This document shows, piece by piece, positions 34,735 through 44,807 of a stretch of DNA of 64,000 bases. A program made the position numbers and the translations under genes. Origin of the DNA: an uncultured Microscilla sp. Its GTDB lineage: Bacteria > Bacteroidota > Bacteroidia > Cytophagales > Microscillaceae. Every line of letters starts with the position of its first letter. Position 1 is the stretch's first letter. The notes below the pieces were generated by a model, which saw only the letters and a program-made list of their open reading frames with translations, had not been told where the DNA came from and ran no database searches. The stretch lies in assembly GCF_947493425.1 (NCBI RefSeq), contig NZ_CANLRP010000012.1, forward strand, positions 26,570 through 90,569, in the 5' to 3' direction.

Positions 34735-35520
34735 ATGAGATACAAAATCACCCTCAAAACTACCGATGCGTATACTGTCATTCCAATTAATTATCAGTAT
34801 GAGCTATCTTCGTGTATTTTGGGTATTTGCAAAGATGCCAATACCAAATACCAGCGCTTTTTGAAGCAACACAAACTCCCTACCCGTAGGAAAAACTTTC
34901 AATGGTTTTCATTTTCAAATTTATACGTGCCACGACGCGAAATATTTGCCGATCGTTTGCAGGTCATCAGCCCAAAAATCTCTTTTATTCTATCATTTTA
35001 TTTAGACCCTTCAGCCGAACGGTTTATCAAAGATTTATTTTTGGACAGACAAATGTATCTGGGCGACAAGTTTTCTCAGGCATGCTTTACTGTAGAAAAT
35101 GTAGAGCCTTTGCCTTTGCGTATGCCAAGCTCTACGGTATCGTTTAAAACTTTGTCTCCATTGTTGATCAGCAAACTCAATAACCGAGGCAATGTAGACT
35201 ACCTGCCTCCTGACCACCCTGAGTACGAAAACCTTTTTTTACAAGCATTGCTTGGCAAGTATGTAAAAGTATTGCAGGAAACTAACCAAACCCCTGAAAG
35301 TTCAACACACCAAAGGATAGAGTTTGAGGTAAACCATTACAAAAAGATAAAGTCAAGACTCATTACAGTAAAAGCACATACCACCAACGAGGCGCGTATC
35401 AGAGGCTTTATGTATGAGTTTAGACTTACTGCTCCCAAAGAAATCATAGAACTGGGATTGCTTACTGGTTTTGGTGAGAAAAATAAGTTAGGCTTTGGAG
35501 CTTGCGAAACCGTGTATTGA
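34735..35520 (+). CDS. cas6: CRISPR-associated endoribonuclease Cas6, orphan
   Basis: 261 residues. Matches Cas6: a RAMP-fold start (MRYKITLKT), the QHKLP segment with H46 in the usual catalytic-His place, FQWFSFSNLYVPRREI (F-x-F-S-x-L), an internal RAMP repeat, and the C-terminal Gly-rich loop of the family (GLLTGFGEKNKLGFGACETVY region, 241-261). Cas6 cuts pre-crRNA within CRISPR repeats. No array, cas1/cas2, or effector gene lies in this window on either side, so its function here is unclear: it may serve an array elsewhere or another RNA. The neighbouring TPR-CHAT gene is not adjacent enough to infer a type III-E-like system. Confidence 0.85.
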   Translation: MRYKITLKTTDAYTVIPINYQYELSSCILGICKDANTKYQRFLKQHKLPTRRKNFQWFSFSNLYVPRREIFADRLQVISPKISFILSFYLDPSAERFIKDLFLDRQMYLGDKFSQACFTVENVEPLPLRMPSSTVSFKTLSPLLISKLNNRGNVDYLPPDHPEYENLFLQALLGKYVKVLQETNQTPESSTHQRIEFEVNHYKKIKSRLITVKAHTTNEARIRGFMYEFRLTAPKEIIELGLLTGFGEKNKLGFGACETVY

Positions 35521-35736
35521 GGTGCAAAAAAAGCACAGGATTTTATTTAGAGTTTAATTTTTTCTATATTCTGAAAGTTTTTCTTTGAATAAGAATGTAT
35601 AAAAAATTATCTTGAGGTATAGCAACGGTTTGTCATAGTACCATTGCTTTATAAATTTTAAGCAACAGACAAACAATAGTTTGTAAATATTATTGACAAA
35701 CCAACGCTACCAATTCCTGTATTCAAATTTTTTGCA

Positions 35737-38700
35737 ATGCGCAAGTATAAGATATTTGTAAGAATAACCATTATTGCTTTATTTTTTTTCAATCATTTGC
35801 TATTTGCTCAAGTTGCCGGAGAAGATAGCCTGCGGAAGCTATTGCCTAAACTGCAGGGCAAACAAAAAATTAGAGCACTCAACCATTTGGCTTATTTACT
35901 ACGCCACTCTTCGGCACCCATCAAGACAGAAGAATATGCTCAAAAAGCCTTGGAAATTTCGCTGAGAATGAACGATAGTTATGGGGTAGCGAGTAGTTAC
36001 GCCAACATTGGACATTACTTTTTTGCCATTAGCAATTATCAGCAGGCTTATGAGTATTTTCTCAAAGCACACGACCTTTTTGTCGAGAACAAACATTTGC
36101 TCGAAGCAGCCGAAAGTTCCCGTAATATGGGAAATGTATTGCGGCGACAAGGTAAGTATAAAGAGGCAGACCGACATTATGACGATGCATTGGTGATTTT
36201 TCAAGATTTGAACGATCAAAAGGGAATAGCCAACATATTGAGCAACCAAGGGCAGATTGCCATTCATAGCAATAACAATGGCAGGGCAAAAGAGTTATTG
36301 AACAAAAGCCTGAAGGTAGCCCGAAAAATTGGCTATAAAGAAAGCGAAGCACGCTCGTTGGGCAGGTTGGCTTACCTCTATACCTTATTGAATGACAACG
36401 AAAGGGCATTGGAACTGCTCTATAAGGAACTAGAACTAGCCAAAGAGCTTAAAAACCAAGACCTTGAAACCGACGCAAATAATGATATTGGCAAGGTGTT
36501 AATTTTGCTCAAAAATTACGATAAGGCAGTTGACCACATCTCAAGGGCGTTGAAACTGGGGCACGAAATGAAGGCAAAAGAGCGGGTGCTTGCCAGTTAT
36601 GAAGAAATGGCCAATTTGTACAAAGCCAAAGGTGACTTTAAACAAGCGTATAACTACCAGCTTAAGGTAAGGGCAATGGAACATAAAATAAGAGACTCCG
36701 ATGCCAGAGTACGCATTGCCAGCTTGAAGTCACAGTATGAAATCAAGAAAACAACTACCGAAAATAGCTTGCTAAGGCAAAAAGTAGAACTCAACAGGTT
36801 TATTATAGGAGGGGGGATTATATTCATTTCTATAGTGGTCATTTTGGGGCTCTTTCTCGTAAGAAGCAATCGCCAAAAAAACACCATTAATCAAGAACTG
36901 ATTAACCAAACGAATGCGCTAAGGGTCAAGCAAGAAAAATTTGAGCTACAAAACGAAGAACTACGTTCTCAAAAAGAAATCCTGATGATTACGATTACTG
37001 AGCTCAACCAACACCGTGATCACTTGGAAGAGCTGGTAGACGAGCGAACTCTTGAGCTTACTCAGTCGAACGAGCAACTTGTAAATAACTTACTACGTCA
37101 AACTACACTCTCCGAAATATCATCTATTTTTAACTCCCTGGATAGTTTCGACGAACAGGTCAGAGAAGTGTTGCACCTGTTGGGTGGACACACCAACGTA
37201 AGCCGGGTATCTATTTACGAAGATGAAAGTGATGGAGAAAAAAGCCTTAATACCTTTGAGTGGTGTCGCAAAGGTATCGAGAGCCGTCAACATAAATTCC
37301 GGACTTTGATCTATGCCAGGGTTCCCTATTACAAAAAAGTGATAGAAGAATCAGGTATTTTTATTATCACCGATGCTGATACTGAAGGCTCCGAAGCAGT
37401 ACAAAAATCGTTGAAAGCACAAGGAGTAAAATCGTTGTTGGTGGCACCATTGTATGTACAGGGCAAGCATTTTGGGTTGATTGGTTTTGACGAGTGTTTG
37501 ATCAAACGCAACTGGAGCGAAAACGAAATAGAGCTCATAAAAACCATTGCCAATATTATTTCTAATGCTTATGAAAAACGACTGGCGTACCATAACCTGA
37601 GACAAACCAAAGAGCAAGCCCAAAAAAGTGAGGCGCAGCTTAAGCTGATTTATAACAATACCCACGAACTAATGACTTTGTTTAAGGTAGAGGAAGAAGG
37701 GATGCCAGTACTGGAGTCTACCAATCAACACGTCATCGAAATGTTTGCGTTTAGAGGCGAGGTAATTACTCCAGCTGAACTTATAGGCGTTAAAATAGAC
37801 GAATATTATAAAAGGGCTTTTTATCAGGACGATGACAAATTACACCGCGAGATTCAACGGGTAAAAAGAGTACTTAAGAAAAAACAAGAAGTGTTGTTTA
37901 CCGACAGGCTGGACCTGGATGGGGGCAAAGTGTTATTTAGAGAAAACCGCCTCACTCCCATTATCAATGAACAGGGCGACTGTACCCACTTGTTGATCAT
38001 TAGCCGTGATATTACCAAAAATCGCATTGCCAAGGCAGCACTGAAGGAAAGCGAAACCCGTTTGAAACTTGCCATTGAAGCCGCTCACCAAGGTTTATGG
38101 GATTGGGACATTCGTGCCAATGAAAATTACCTCAGCCCTGATTTTTACCGCATTTTGGGGTATCAATATTACGAAAATCCCCCTATTCCATTTAAGCCCG
38201 ACTACGACCAGTGGTTGTCACATGTACACCCTGATGACCGCCCAAAAGTGGCTAATTTTCAGCAAAGGTACCTAGACGAGGAAATTCCTAAATATGAGGT
38301 AGAACTCAGGATCAGGTGCAAAGACGGTAGCTATAAGTGGGTGGCTTCCAAAGGGCAAATCGTACAGAAAAACCGCTTGGGTATTCCTATACGAATGGTA
38401 GGTATTATCAATGACATTACCGAAAGGAAACACACCGATGAGCTGTTGCGACGCAGTGAGGAGCAAATGAAAATGACGGTGCAAAATGTGCCAGTAATGA
38501 TTAACGCTTTGGACGAAAAGCTCAATTTTGTGATGTGGAACGCTGAGTGTGAGCGAATTACAGGGTATTCATCGCAAGAAATTACTGGCAACCGCCGTGT
38601 GTTTCAAATGTTGATTCCTGACGACAAATACCGTAAAAAAGTATACAGGCAATGGTTAGTACGCAAAGGAGATTTTAAGAACTGGGAGGTGGCAATTATC

Positions 38701-41700
38701 TGTAAAGATGGCACCGAAAAAATTATATCCTGGACTCAAAACTCTAAGCACTATCCTATAGCAGGTTGGGCACATTGGGGTGTAGGAGTAGATGTAACCG
38801 ATCGTAACAAAGCTTTATACGCTTTGCGCGATAGTGAAGAAACACTCAAACTGGCAATGAATGCTGCTAAACAAGGTTTGTGGGATTGGGATACCAAAAA
38901 CAATAAATACAATAGTTTTCAGTATTACCACTTATTGGGTTATCGCCCCAATGAGTTTGAGGCTACCCACGAAAACTGGGTGTCGCTTATTCACCCCGAC
39001 GATGTTCAGAATGTACTGAATACCCAACAACGTTATTTAACTGCCGAAACCCCCGACTATAGTTTAGAATATAGAATGCGCGCCAAGAAAGGTACCTATA
39101 AATGGTTTTTTGCCAAGGGTAAAACTGTAGCCAGAGATGAGCAAGGTCGCCCTGAACGAATGATCGGTATCATTTCTGATATTTCGGAGTTGAAACAGGC
39201 TACCCAAAGTTTACGCGAAAGCGAACGGCAATTATCTACTCTGATGTCGAACCTGCCTGGAATGGTGTATCGTTGCCACAACAACCAGGAAAGACCGATG
39301 GTATTTGTGAGTGAAGGTAGTACCGCATTAACAGGCATTACCCCAGAAGAGTTTATCGAAGGTAAACGGAAGTTTAACGACATTATATTACCAGAGCACA
39401 AGACCATCCTATGGGAAGAAGCCCAAACCGCGCTCAAAGAAAACCGCCCGTTTGAGGTAGAGTACCCAGTAATGGTAGATGGGCAGATCAAATGGTTGTG
39501 GGAAAAGGGGCGTTTAACGGGGCAACCTGGTGATGTAAAAGAGCCTATGATTGAAGGCTTCATTGCTGATATTACTGACCGTAAAAATGCTCAAGAAGAA
39601 CTCATTGCCTTGAAAAATGACCTGGAACGTCAGGTAACCCAGCGTACCAAAGAACTGAGGGAGTCTAACCACCAGTTAAGCTTGTTGTTGCAAGAGTCGC
39701 AAGAAAACGCAGAAACCCTCAAGGCACAAGAAGAAGAACTCAGACAAAACGTAGAGCAGCTCAATAAAACTAATGTAGCACTAGAGCGAAAGCAGCAAGA
39801 GTTGAACGAAGCCCACAGCCGCTTTGAGCTTATTCACCAAGGAATAGGGGAGGGACTCTGGGAAATATTTGTGCCCCAAAACAAAAAGCTGGGCAAAGAG
39901 GCAGTGGCTTGGGTGTCGCCCAAAATGTTAAACATACTAGGCATTACCTCACCCGATAACCACATTGACCTGACTGCCTGGCACAATAAAATTCACCCTG
40001 AAGAACGCCAGGAAGTAATTCAGCGTTTTGAAACTTACATTAATAATCCTGATTGGATTCAACCGTATTTTGTAGAGTATAGAATGCTCATGGGCAATGG
40101 CGAATATCATTGGTTTAGAGAAAGCGGCATTGTAGCACGCGATGAATATGGCAACCCGTCTAAAGTAGCTGGATCATTGATCAATATTCATGAGAAAAAG
40201 CACGCTGAAGAGGCTTTACGCGAAAGCGAAGCCCGTTTGCAATATGCATTGGAAGCTACTCGTGATGGCTTGTATGATATAGACATGCTCGAAGATCGAA
40301 CCTTTGCCAGTAGCAACTACTACCGTATGTTAGGCTTTGAGCCTGACGAGTTTGATGTAAACGGACAGGTGTGGCGCAAACTCTTGCACCATGAAGACAA
40401 AGAAAAAGTGATTGCTGCTTTTGATCAATACAAAGAACTTAACTTCCCGTTTTACTCCATCGAATATCGTATGCAGTGCAAAGACGGTGAGTATAAGTGG
40501 TTTTTAGACCGGGGCAAAGCCGTAGAATTTAGTCAGGTGGGTAAGGCCATTCGCACCATTGGTACGATGACCAATATAGATGAGCGTAAACGTTATGAAG
40601 AAGATTTGCAAAGCGCCAAAGCTGCAGCAGAAGCAGCAAGCCAGGCAAAAAGTGTGTTTTTGGCAAGTATGAGTCATGACTTGCGTACACCATTAAACGG
40701 GATTTTGGGATACGCTCAAATTCTTAAAAAAGAAAAAAATATTACCCCACCCCAACGCGACGGTTTGCAGATCATAGAACGCAGTGGAGAACAACTGTTG
40801 TTGTTGATCAATGATATCTTACATTTGTCAAAAATAGAATCAGGCAAACTAGAGCTGGAAAACAATGATTTCAATTTTGCCGATTTTGTAAAAAATGTAG
40901 TAAGCATTACCAGGGTATGGGCCGAAAACAAAAATATAGACTACCGTTTCGAGAGCCCGGCTCAGTTACCTTATTTTGTAAATGGTGATGAAAAGCGCAT
41001 CCGGCAAATATTATTCAACTTGTTGAGCAATGCCATTAAGTTTACCGATGAAGGAGGAGTGGCTTTTAGGATTACCCATACCCCACATCCAACCAAAGTA
41101 TTACACCATATTTTTGTATTCGAGGTAGAAGATACGGGTACTGGAATACCCAAAGACACTATTGCCAAAATATTTGAGCCTTTTCATCAGGTACGAGGTA
41201 GCCGCCACCAGGCAGAAGGTACAGGGCTGGGACTGGCAATCTGTAACCGTTTGGTAAAACTCATGGATGGCTCTATTCAAGTAGAAAGCACCTTGGGCAA
41301 AGGAAGTTTGTTTAGGCTCACTATAGACATGCCCGTAACCAATAGCGAGTTGCCCCAGCCACCACAAGAAGAGAGAAATATTGTGGGTTACCAAGGCGAT
41401 ACTATTAAGTTGTTGGTAGTAGACGATCGAGAAGAAAACCGAATGGTTTTGAACAATATGCTCAGTCCACTGGGTTTTGAAGTATACGAAGCCATAGATG
41501 GAGAAGATGCTGTAAATAAAACCAGAGAGTACAAACCTGAATGTGTGATTATGGACTTGGTCATGCCCAATATGGATGGTTTTGAAGCGGTAAAGCTTAT
41601 TAGAGAAGATGCCAACCTCAAGGGAATCAAAATCATTGCTTGCTCGGCAAGTGTATATGACTACGACCGCGACCAAAGTGTGGCAGTGGGTTGCAACGAT

Positions 41701-42045
41701 TTTGTGCCCAAGCCTGTAAACATTGCCGAAATGTTGACCACCCTGGCAAGGCACCTGGCAATAGAATGGGTATATGAACAAGCCCTGGAGGTGGTAACAA
41801 ACAATAGTGCCAAAGTGGTACCGCAAAACAAAGAAATGATATTTCCTAGTCAGGAAGTGTTACAACAAATATATAAACTGGCGCTTATTGGTGATGTAGA
41901 GTCACTGGTGGAGCGGTTGACTGGACTAGAGGAGCAAGACGAGGGCTTTGTGCCGTTTGTGGCAAAAATACGTACTTTTGCGCGTGAGTACAAGATGAAG
42001 TTGATACGGCAGTTTATAAAGTCTCATTTAAAAACTGATGAATAA
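35737..42045 (+). CDS. TPR/GAF/multi-PAS hybrid sensor histidine kinase
   Basis: 2102 residues. Order: signal peptide, TPR array (about 40-330), membrane helix (354-376), coiled coil (380-460), GAF (about 470-630), then PAS-type units beginning near 640, 769, 906, 1028, 1157, 1359 and 1493, with a coiled coil at 1290-1360. The end is HisKA (H1647 in SMSHDLRTPLNG), HATPase (around 1750-1865; DTGTGIP and GTGLGLAICNRLV) and REC (phospho-acceptor D1940 in IMDLVMPNMDG). A 70-residue helical tail follows with no obvious Hpt histidine. The TPR part is extracytoplasmic. The stop overlaps the next gene by eight bases. A repetitive PAS array suggests growth by duplication. Confidence 0.9.
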   Translation: MRKYKIFVRITIIALFFFNHLLFAQVAGEDSLRKLLPKLQGKQKIRALNHLAYLLRHSSAPIKTEEYAQKALEISLRMNDSYGVASSYANIGHYFFAISNYQQAYEYFLKAHDLFVENKHLLEAAESSRNMGNVLRRQGKYKEADRHYDDALVIFQDLNDQKGIANILSNQGQIAIHSNNNGRAKELLNKSLKVARKIGYKESEARSLGRLAYLYTLLNDNERALELLYKELELAKELKNQDLETDANNDIGKVLILLKNYDKAVDHISRALKLGHEMKAKERVLASYEEMANLYKAKGDFKQAYNYQLKVRAMEHKIRDSDARVRIASLKSQYEIKKTTTENSLLRQKVELNRFIIGGGIIFISIVVILGLFLVRSNRQKNTINQELINQTNALRVKQEKFELQNEELRSQKEILMITITELNQHRDHLEELVDERTLELTQSNEQLVNNLLRQTTLSEISSIFNSLDSFDEQVREVLHLLGGHTNVSRVSIYEDESDGEKSLNTFEWCRKGIESRQHKFRTLIYARVPYYKKVIEESGIFIITDADTEGSEAVQKSLKAQGVKSLLVAPLYVQGKHFGLIGFDECLIKRNWSENEIELIKTIANIISNAYEKRLAYHNLRQTKEQAQKSEAQLKLIYNNTHELMTLFKVEEEGMPVLESTNQHVIEMFAFRGEVITPAELIGVKIDEYYKRAFYQDDDKLHREIQRVKRVLKKKQEVLFTDRLDLDGGKVLFRENRLTPIINEQGDCTHLLIISRDITKNRIAKAALKESETRLKLAIEAAHQGLWDWDIRANENYLSPDFYRILGYQYYENPPIPFKPDYDQWLSHVHPDDRPKVANFQQRYLDEEIPKYEVELRIRCKDGSYKWVASKGQIVQKNRLGIPIRMVGIINDITERKHTDELLRRSEEQMKMTVQNVPVMINALDEKLNFVMWNAECERITGYSSQEITGNRRVFQMLIPDDKYRKKVYRQWLVRKGDFKNWEVAIICKDGTEKIISWTQNSKHYPIAGWAHWGVGVDVTDRNKALYALRDSEETLKLAMNAAKQGLWDWDTKNNKYNSFQYYHLLGYRPNEFEATHENWVSLIHPDDVQNVLNTQQRYLTAETPDYSLEYRMRAKKGTYKWFFAKGKTVARDEQGRPERMIGIISDISELKQATQSLRESERQLSTLMSNLPGMVYRCHNNQERPMVFVSEGSTALTGITPEEFIEGKRKFNDIILPEHKTILWEEAQTALKENRPFEVEYPVMVDGQIKWLWEKGRLTGQPGDVKEPMIEGFIADITDRKNAQEELIALKNDLERQVTQRTKELRESNHQLSLLLQESQENAETLKAQEEELRQNVEQLNKTNVALERKQQELNEAHSRFELIHQGIGEGLWEIFVPQNKKLGKEAVAWVSPKMLNILGITSPDNHIDLTAWHNKIHPEERQEVIQRFETYINNPDWIQPYFVEYRMLMGNGEYHWFRESGIVARDEYGNPSKVAGSLINIHEKKHAEEALRESEARLQYALEATRDGLYDIDMLEDRTFASSNYYRMLGFEPDEFDVNGQVWRKLLHHEDKEKVIAAFDQYKELNFPFYSIEYRMQCKDGEYKWFLDRGKAVEFSQVGKAIRTIGTMTNIDERKRYEEDLQSAKAAAEAASQAKSVFLASMSHDLRTPLNGILGYAQILKKEKNITPPQRDGLQIIERSGEQLLLLINDILHLSKIESGKLELENNDFNFADFVKNVVSITRVWAENKNIDYRFESPAQLPYFVNGDEKRIRQILFNLLSNAIKFTDEGGVAFRITHTPHPTKVLHHIFVFEVEDTGTGIPKDTIAKIFEPFHQVRGSRHQAEGTGLGLAICNRLVKLMDGSIQVESTLGKGSLFRLTIDMPVTNSELPQPPQEERNIVGYQGDTIKLLVVDDREENRMVLNNMLSPLGFEVYEAIDGEDAVNKTREYKPECVIMDLVMPNMDGFEAVKLIREDANLKGIKIIACSASVYDYDRDQSVAVGCNDFVPKPVNIAEMLTTLARHLAIEWVYEQALEVVTNNSAKVVPQNKEMIFPSQEVLQQIYKLALIGDVESLVERLTGLEEQDEGFVPFVAKIRTFAREYKMKLIRQFIKSHLKTDE

Positions 42046-43186
42046 CTCTGGTAAAAGTACCATGAAAGGTAAAATTTTGATTGTGGATGATACCCCTGCC
42101 AATATAGGAGTTATCTTGAGCTATTTGCGAGACCAAGGCTATAAAATGCTTGTGGCTGAAGACGGCGAAAGTGCCATTGAGCAAGTAGGTTTTATGAAGC
42201 CAGACCTTATACTGATGGACATCATGATGCCAGGGTTGAACGGGTTTGAAACTTGTACCTCACTGAAGGCAAACAAAGAAACTGCCGATATACCCATCAT
42301 ATTTATGTCTGCATTGAACGAAACAGTTGATAAAGTAAAAGGGTTTCAATTAGGAGCAGTAGACTACATTACCAAGCCTTTTCAGCAAGAGGAGGTACTG
42401 GCAAGAATCAAAACTCATTTGAAGATGGAAAGCCTTCAAAAAGAACTAAAACTAACCAATGCTACACTCGAAGACCGAATAAGGGAGCGAACACTTAAGT
42501 TGCAGGAAGTAAACGAAGAGTTAGACCGGTTTTTGTATCGGTCATCACATGACTTACGACGCCCCCTCACTACCTTGTTAGGTTTGGTGGAGATAGCAAA
42601 TATTACCCTGGCAGACAATGAAGCACGTGAATTGTTTGCTCAGGTAGGTCTCACGGCAGTGCAGATGGATCATTTGCTTAAGAAGCTTCAGATGGTGAGC
42701 GAAATCAACCAGTCATCGGCCGAAGTGACCAAACCCATGAACATAGAACGGATCATAGCGAAAATAAAAAAACGTTTTAGTAGGCTTTTACAAAAAAAAT
42801 CCATCAACTTTAAGTTTACGCACTCATTACCCGAAGAAGTAGACTATCACCCCTTTTTTTTAGAGGTAATTTTATTCAACGTGATAGAGAACTCAGTAGT
42901 GTTTGCCCAAGACCAAGCCCCGTGTATAGAGGTAAGTATTACACTGGAAAAAAATAGCTTAAAAATTGTAGTAAAAGACAATGGACTTGGAATTGATGAA
43001 AAATACCTTGCCACAGTGTTAAATATGTATTTTCGAGCCAACGAACAGTCGCAGGGAAACGGTTTGGGGCTGTATGTAGCAAAAAAAGCTATTGATAAAA
43101 TGAAAGGGAAAATATATATTGACAGTAAACTAGATAAATTTACTGAGGTAACTATTATGTTGCCTTATAAGAAAGATATAAAGTAA
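42038..43186 (+). CDS. REC - histidine kinase hybrid response regulator
   Basis: 382 residues. An N-terminal receiver (D61 in LILMDIMMPGLNGFE) is joined by a coiled coil to HisKA (H171 in RSSHDLRRPLTTL) and HATPase (NVIENSVVF, KDNGLGID, GNGLGLYVAKKA). Receiver-first kinases pass phosphate from a partner kinase, here probably the preceding 2102-residue protein, with which it overlaps by eight bases (ATGAATAA). A second in-frame ATG is at 42062. The receiver is close to that of the next gene (shared DDTPANI, VAEDGESAIEQV, KPDLIL blocks), so both receivers may descend from one and share the same donor. Confidence 0.88.
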   Translation: MNNSGKSTMKGKILIVDDTPANIGVILSYLRDQGYKMLVAEDGESAIEQVGFMKPDLILMDIMMPGLNGFETCTSLKANKETADIPIIFMSALNETVDKVKGFQLGAVDYITKPFQQEEVLARIKTHLKMESLQKELKLTNATLEDRIRERTLKLQEVNEELDRFLYRSSHDLRRPLTTLLGLVEIANITLADNEARELFAQVGLTAVQMDHLLKKLQMVSEINQSSAEVTKPMNIERIIAKIKKRFSRLLQKKSINFKFTHSLPEEVDYHPFFLEVILFNVIENSVVFAQDQAPCIEVSITLEKNSLKIVVKDNGLGIDEKYLATVLNMYFRANEQSQGNGLGLYVAKKAIDKMKGKIYIDSKLDKFTEVTIMLPYKKDIK

Positions 43187-43281
43187 GGGTGAAAACGTAC
43201 ACATACGTAAACTATCAATCATCGTTTGAGCAACTGATAGAAATAATCTCTGAACCACAATTAATGAGTTGATTTGTTAAA

Positions 43282-44763
43282 ATGCAAGAAGATAAAACTA
43301 CAAAGAAAGGTAAAATATTGGTGGTAGACGATACACCAGCCAATATAAAACTAATGGTAGAACACCTAAGCCAGGAAGGGTATAAAACATTGGTAGCCGA
43401 AGATGGAGAAAGTGCCATCGAACAGGTAGCTTTTGTCAAGCCCGACCTCATTTTACTAGATGTAATGATGCCTGGTATTGATGGGTTTGAGACTTGTCGC
43501 CGCTTAAAAGAAGACGACAGTACCAAAGACATCCCTATCATTTTTATGACTGCCTTGTCGGATACCGAAAACAAAGTAAAAGCTTTTAGTATGGGGGCAG
43601 TAGACTATGTAACCAAGCCTATCCAACATAAAGAGGTACTTTCCAGAGTATCGGCACACTTGACCATTCGTAAGCTGCAAAAATCTCTGGAAGACGCCAA
43701 CCAAAACCTGGAGCACAAGGTAAATGAACGTACTTCGGAACTTAAGCAAGCACTACAGGAGGTGCAAGAATTGCAAGACCAACTTCAGCAAGAAAACTTG
43801 TATCTAAAGCAAGAAATAAGGGTAAACAACAACTTTGAAGAAATTGTAACCCAAAGCGATGACTTTAGGCTGGTATTGCAACAAATAGAACAAGTGGCGC
43901 CCTCTGATGCTACTGTGCTTATTTTGGGTGAAACTGGTACCGGAAAAGAATTATTGGCAAGGGCAGTGCACAATAACAGCCAGCGCCGCGAAAAAACGCT
44001 GGTAAAAGTAAACTGCGCATCGTTGCCCGCCAACCTGATAGAAAGCGAATTGTTTGGACACGAAAAGGGGGCTTTTACTGGTGCCATTGCCAGAAAAATA
44101 GGACGTTTCGAACTAGCCGATAAGGGTAGTATCTTTTTGGATGAAATAGGCGAGCTTCCGCTCGAATTACAATCTAAACTTTTAAGGGTATTGCAAGAGG
44201 GAGAGTTTGAACGCCTGGGCAACCCACGCACCACCAAAGTAGATGTGCGCATTATTGCGGCTACTAACCGCGACTTGGAGAAAGAAGTAGAAAAAGGGAC
44301 GTTTCGTTCAGATTTGTACTATCGTTTGAACGTGTTTCCGATCAATGTGCCACCACTGCGTGAGCGTAAAGAAGATGTAACCTTGTTGGCCTCATTTTTT
44401 GCCCAGAAATACGGAAAAAAAATCGGTAAAACTATCAAATCTATACCTAAGCGTACCGCCGATAAATTGACCAGTTATGACTGGCCAGGTAATATTCGCG
44501 AACTTGAAAACATCATTGAGCGAGCCGTCATTATTAGTCAAAGCGGCAAACTTGAGGTAGGCAATTGGTTTAACGTAAACGGAGCCCGCAAACCCAAAAA
44601 GACGCTCACTTTGGTAGAGTCAGAAAAAGCGTTGATTAATGAAGTGCTCAAAATGACTAAAGGACAAATAAGCGGAGAAAAGGGCGCTGCTAAGATTCTC
44701 GACATCAAGCCCACCACCTTGCGTTCGCGTATGGAAAAGCTGGGTATTCGGTATAAAAACTAA
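43282..44763 (+). CDS. Sigma54-dependent response regulator
   Basis: 493 residues. REC (D60 in LILLDVMMPGIDG), coiled-coil linker, AAA+ sigma54-activation domain: Walker A GETGTGKE (from 216), sigma54-contact loop GAFTGA (263-268), Walker B ADKGSIFLDEIGE, arginine-finger region and R-L-N-V-F-P. It ends in a Fis-type helix-turn-helix (about 445-493: KGAAKILDIKPTTLRSRMEKLG). It activates transcription from -24/-12 promoters by RpoN when phosphorylated. It follows the REC-kinase by 95 bases in the same direction, completing a phosphorelay: sensor kinase, relay, transcription factor. Its target genes are not visible. Confidence 0.93.
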   Translation: MQEDKTTKKGKILVVDDTPANIKLMVEHLSQEGYKTLVAEDGESAIEQVAFVKPDLILLDVMMPGIDGFETCRRLKEDDSTKDIPIIFMTALSDTENKVKAFSMGAVDYVTKPIQHKEVLSRVSAHLTIRKLQKSLEDANQNLEHKVNERTSELKQALQEVQELQDQLQQENLYLKQEIRVNNNFEEIVTQSDDFRLVLQQIEQVAPSDATVLILGETGTGKELLARAVHNNSQRREKTLVKVNCASLPANLIESELFGHEKGAFTGAIARKIGRFELADKGSIFLDEIGELPLELQSKLLRVLQEGEFERLGNPRTTKVDVRIIAATNRDLEKEVEKGTFRSDLYYRLNVFPINVPPLRERKEDVTLLASFFAQKYGKKIGKTIKSIPKRTADKLTSYDWPGNIRELENIIERAVIISQSGKLEVGNWFNVNGARKPKKTLTLVESEKALINEVLKMTKGQISGEKGAAKILDIKPTTLRSRMEKLGIRYKN

Positions 44764-44807
44764 TTTATAGTGGTTGGGTTACCGCCAAGCATGAGTATTT
44801 GCCTCTT

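Noticed and set aside
34342..35736. CRISPR array beside cas6
   Set aside because: No repeats of 20 or more bases at regular spacing could be found in the 390 bases before or the 216 bases after cas6.
41830..42045. Hpt domain at the C terminus of the 2102-residue kinase
   Set aside because: The helical tail has no histidine in an Hpt-like sequence context.
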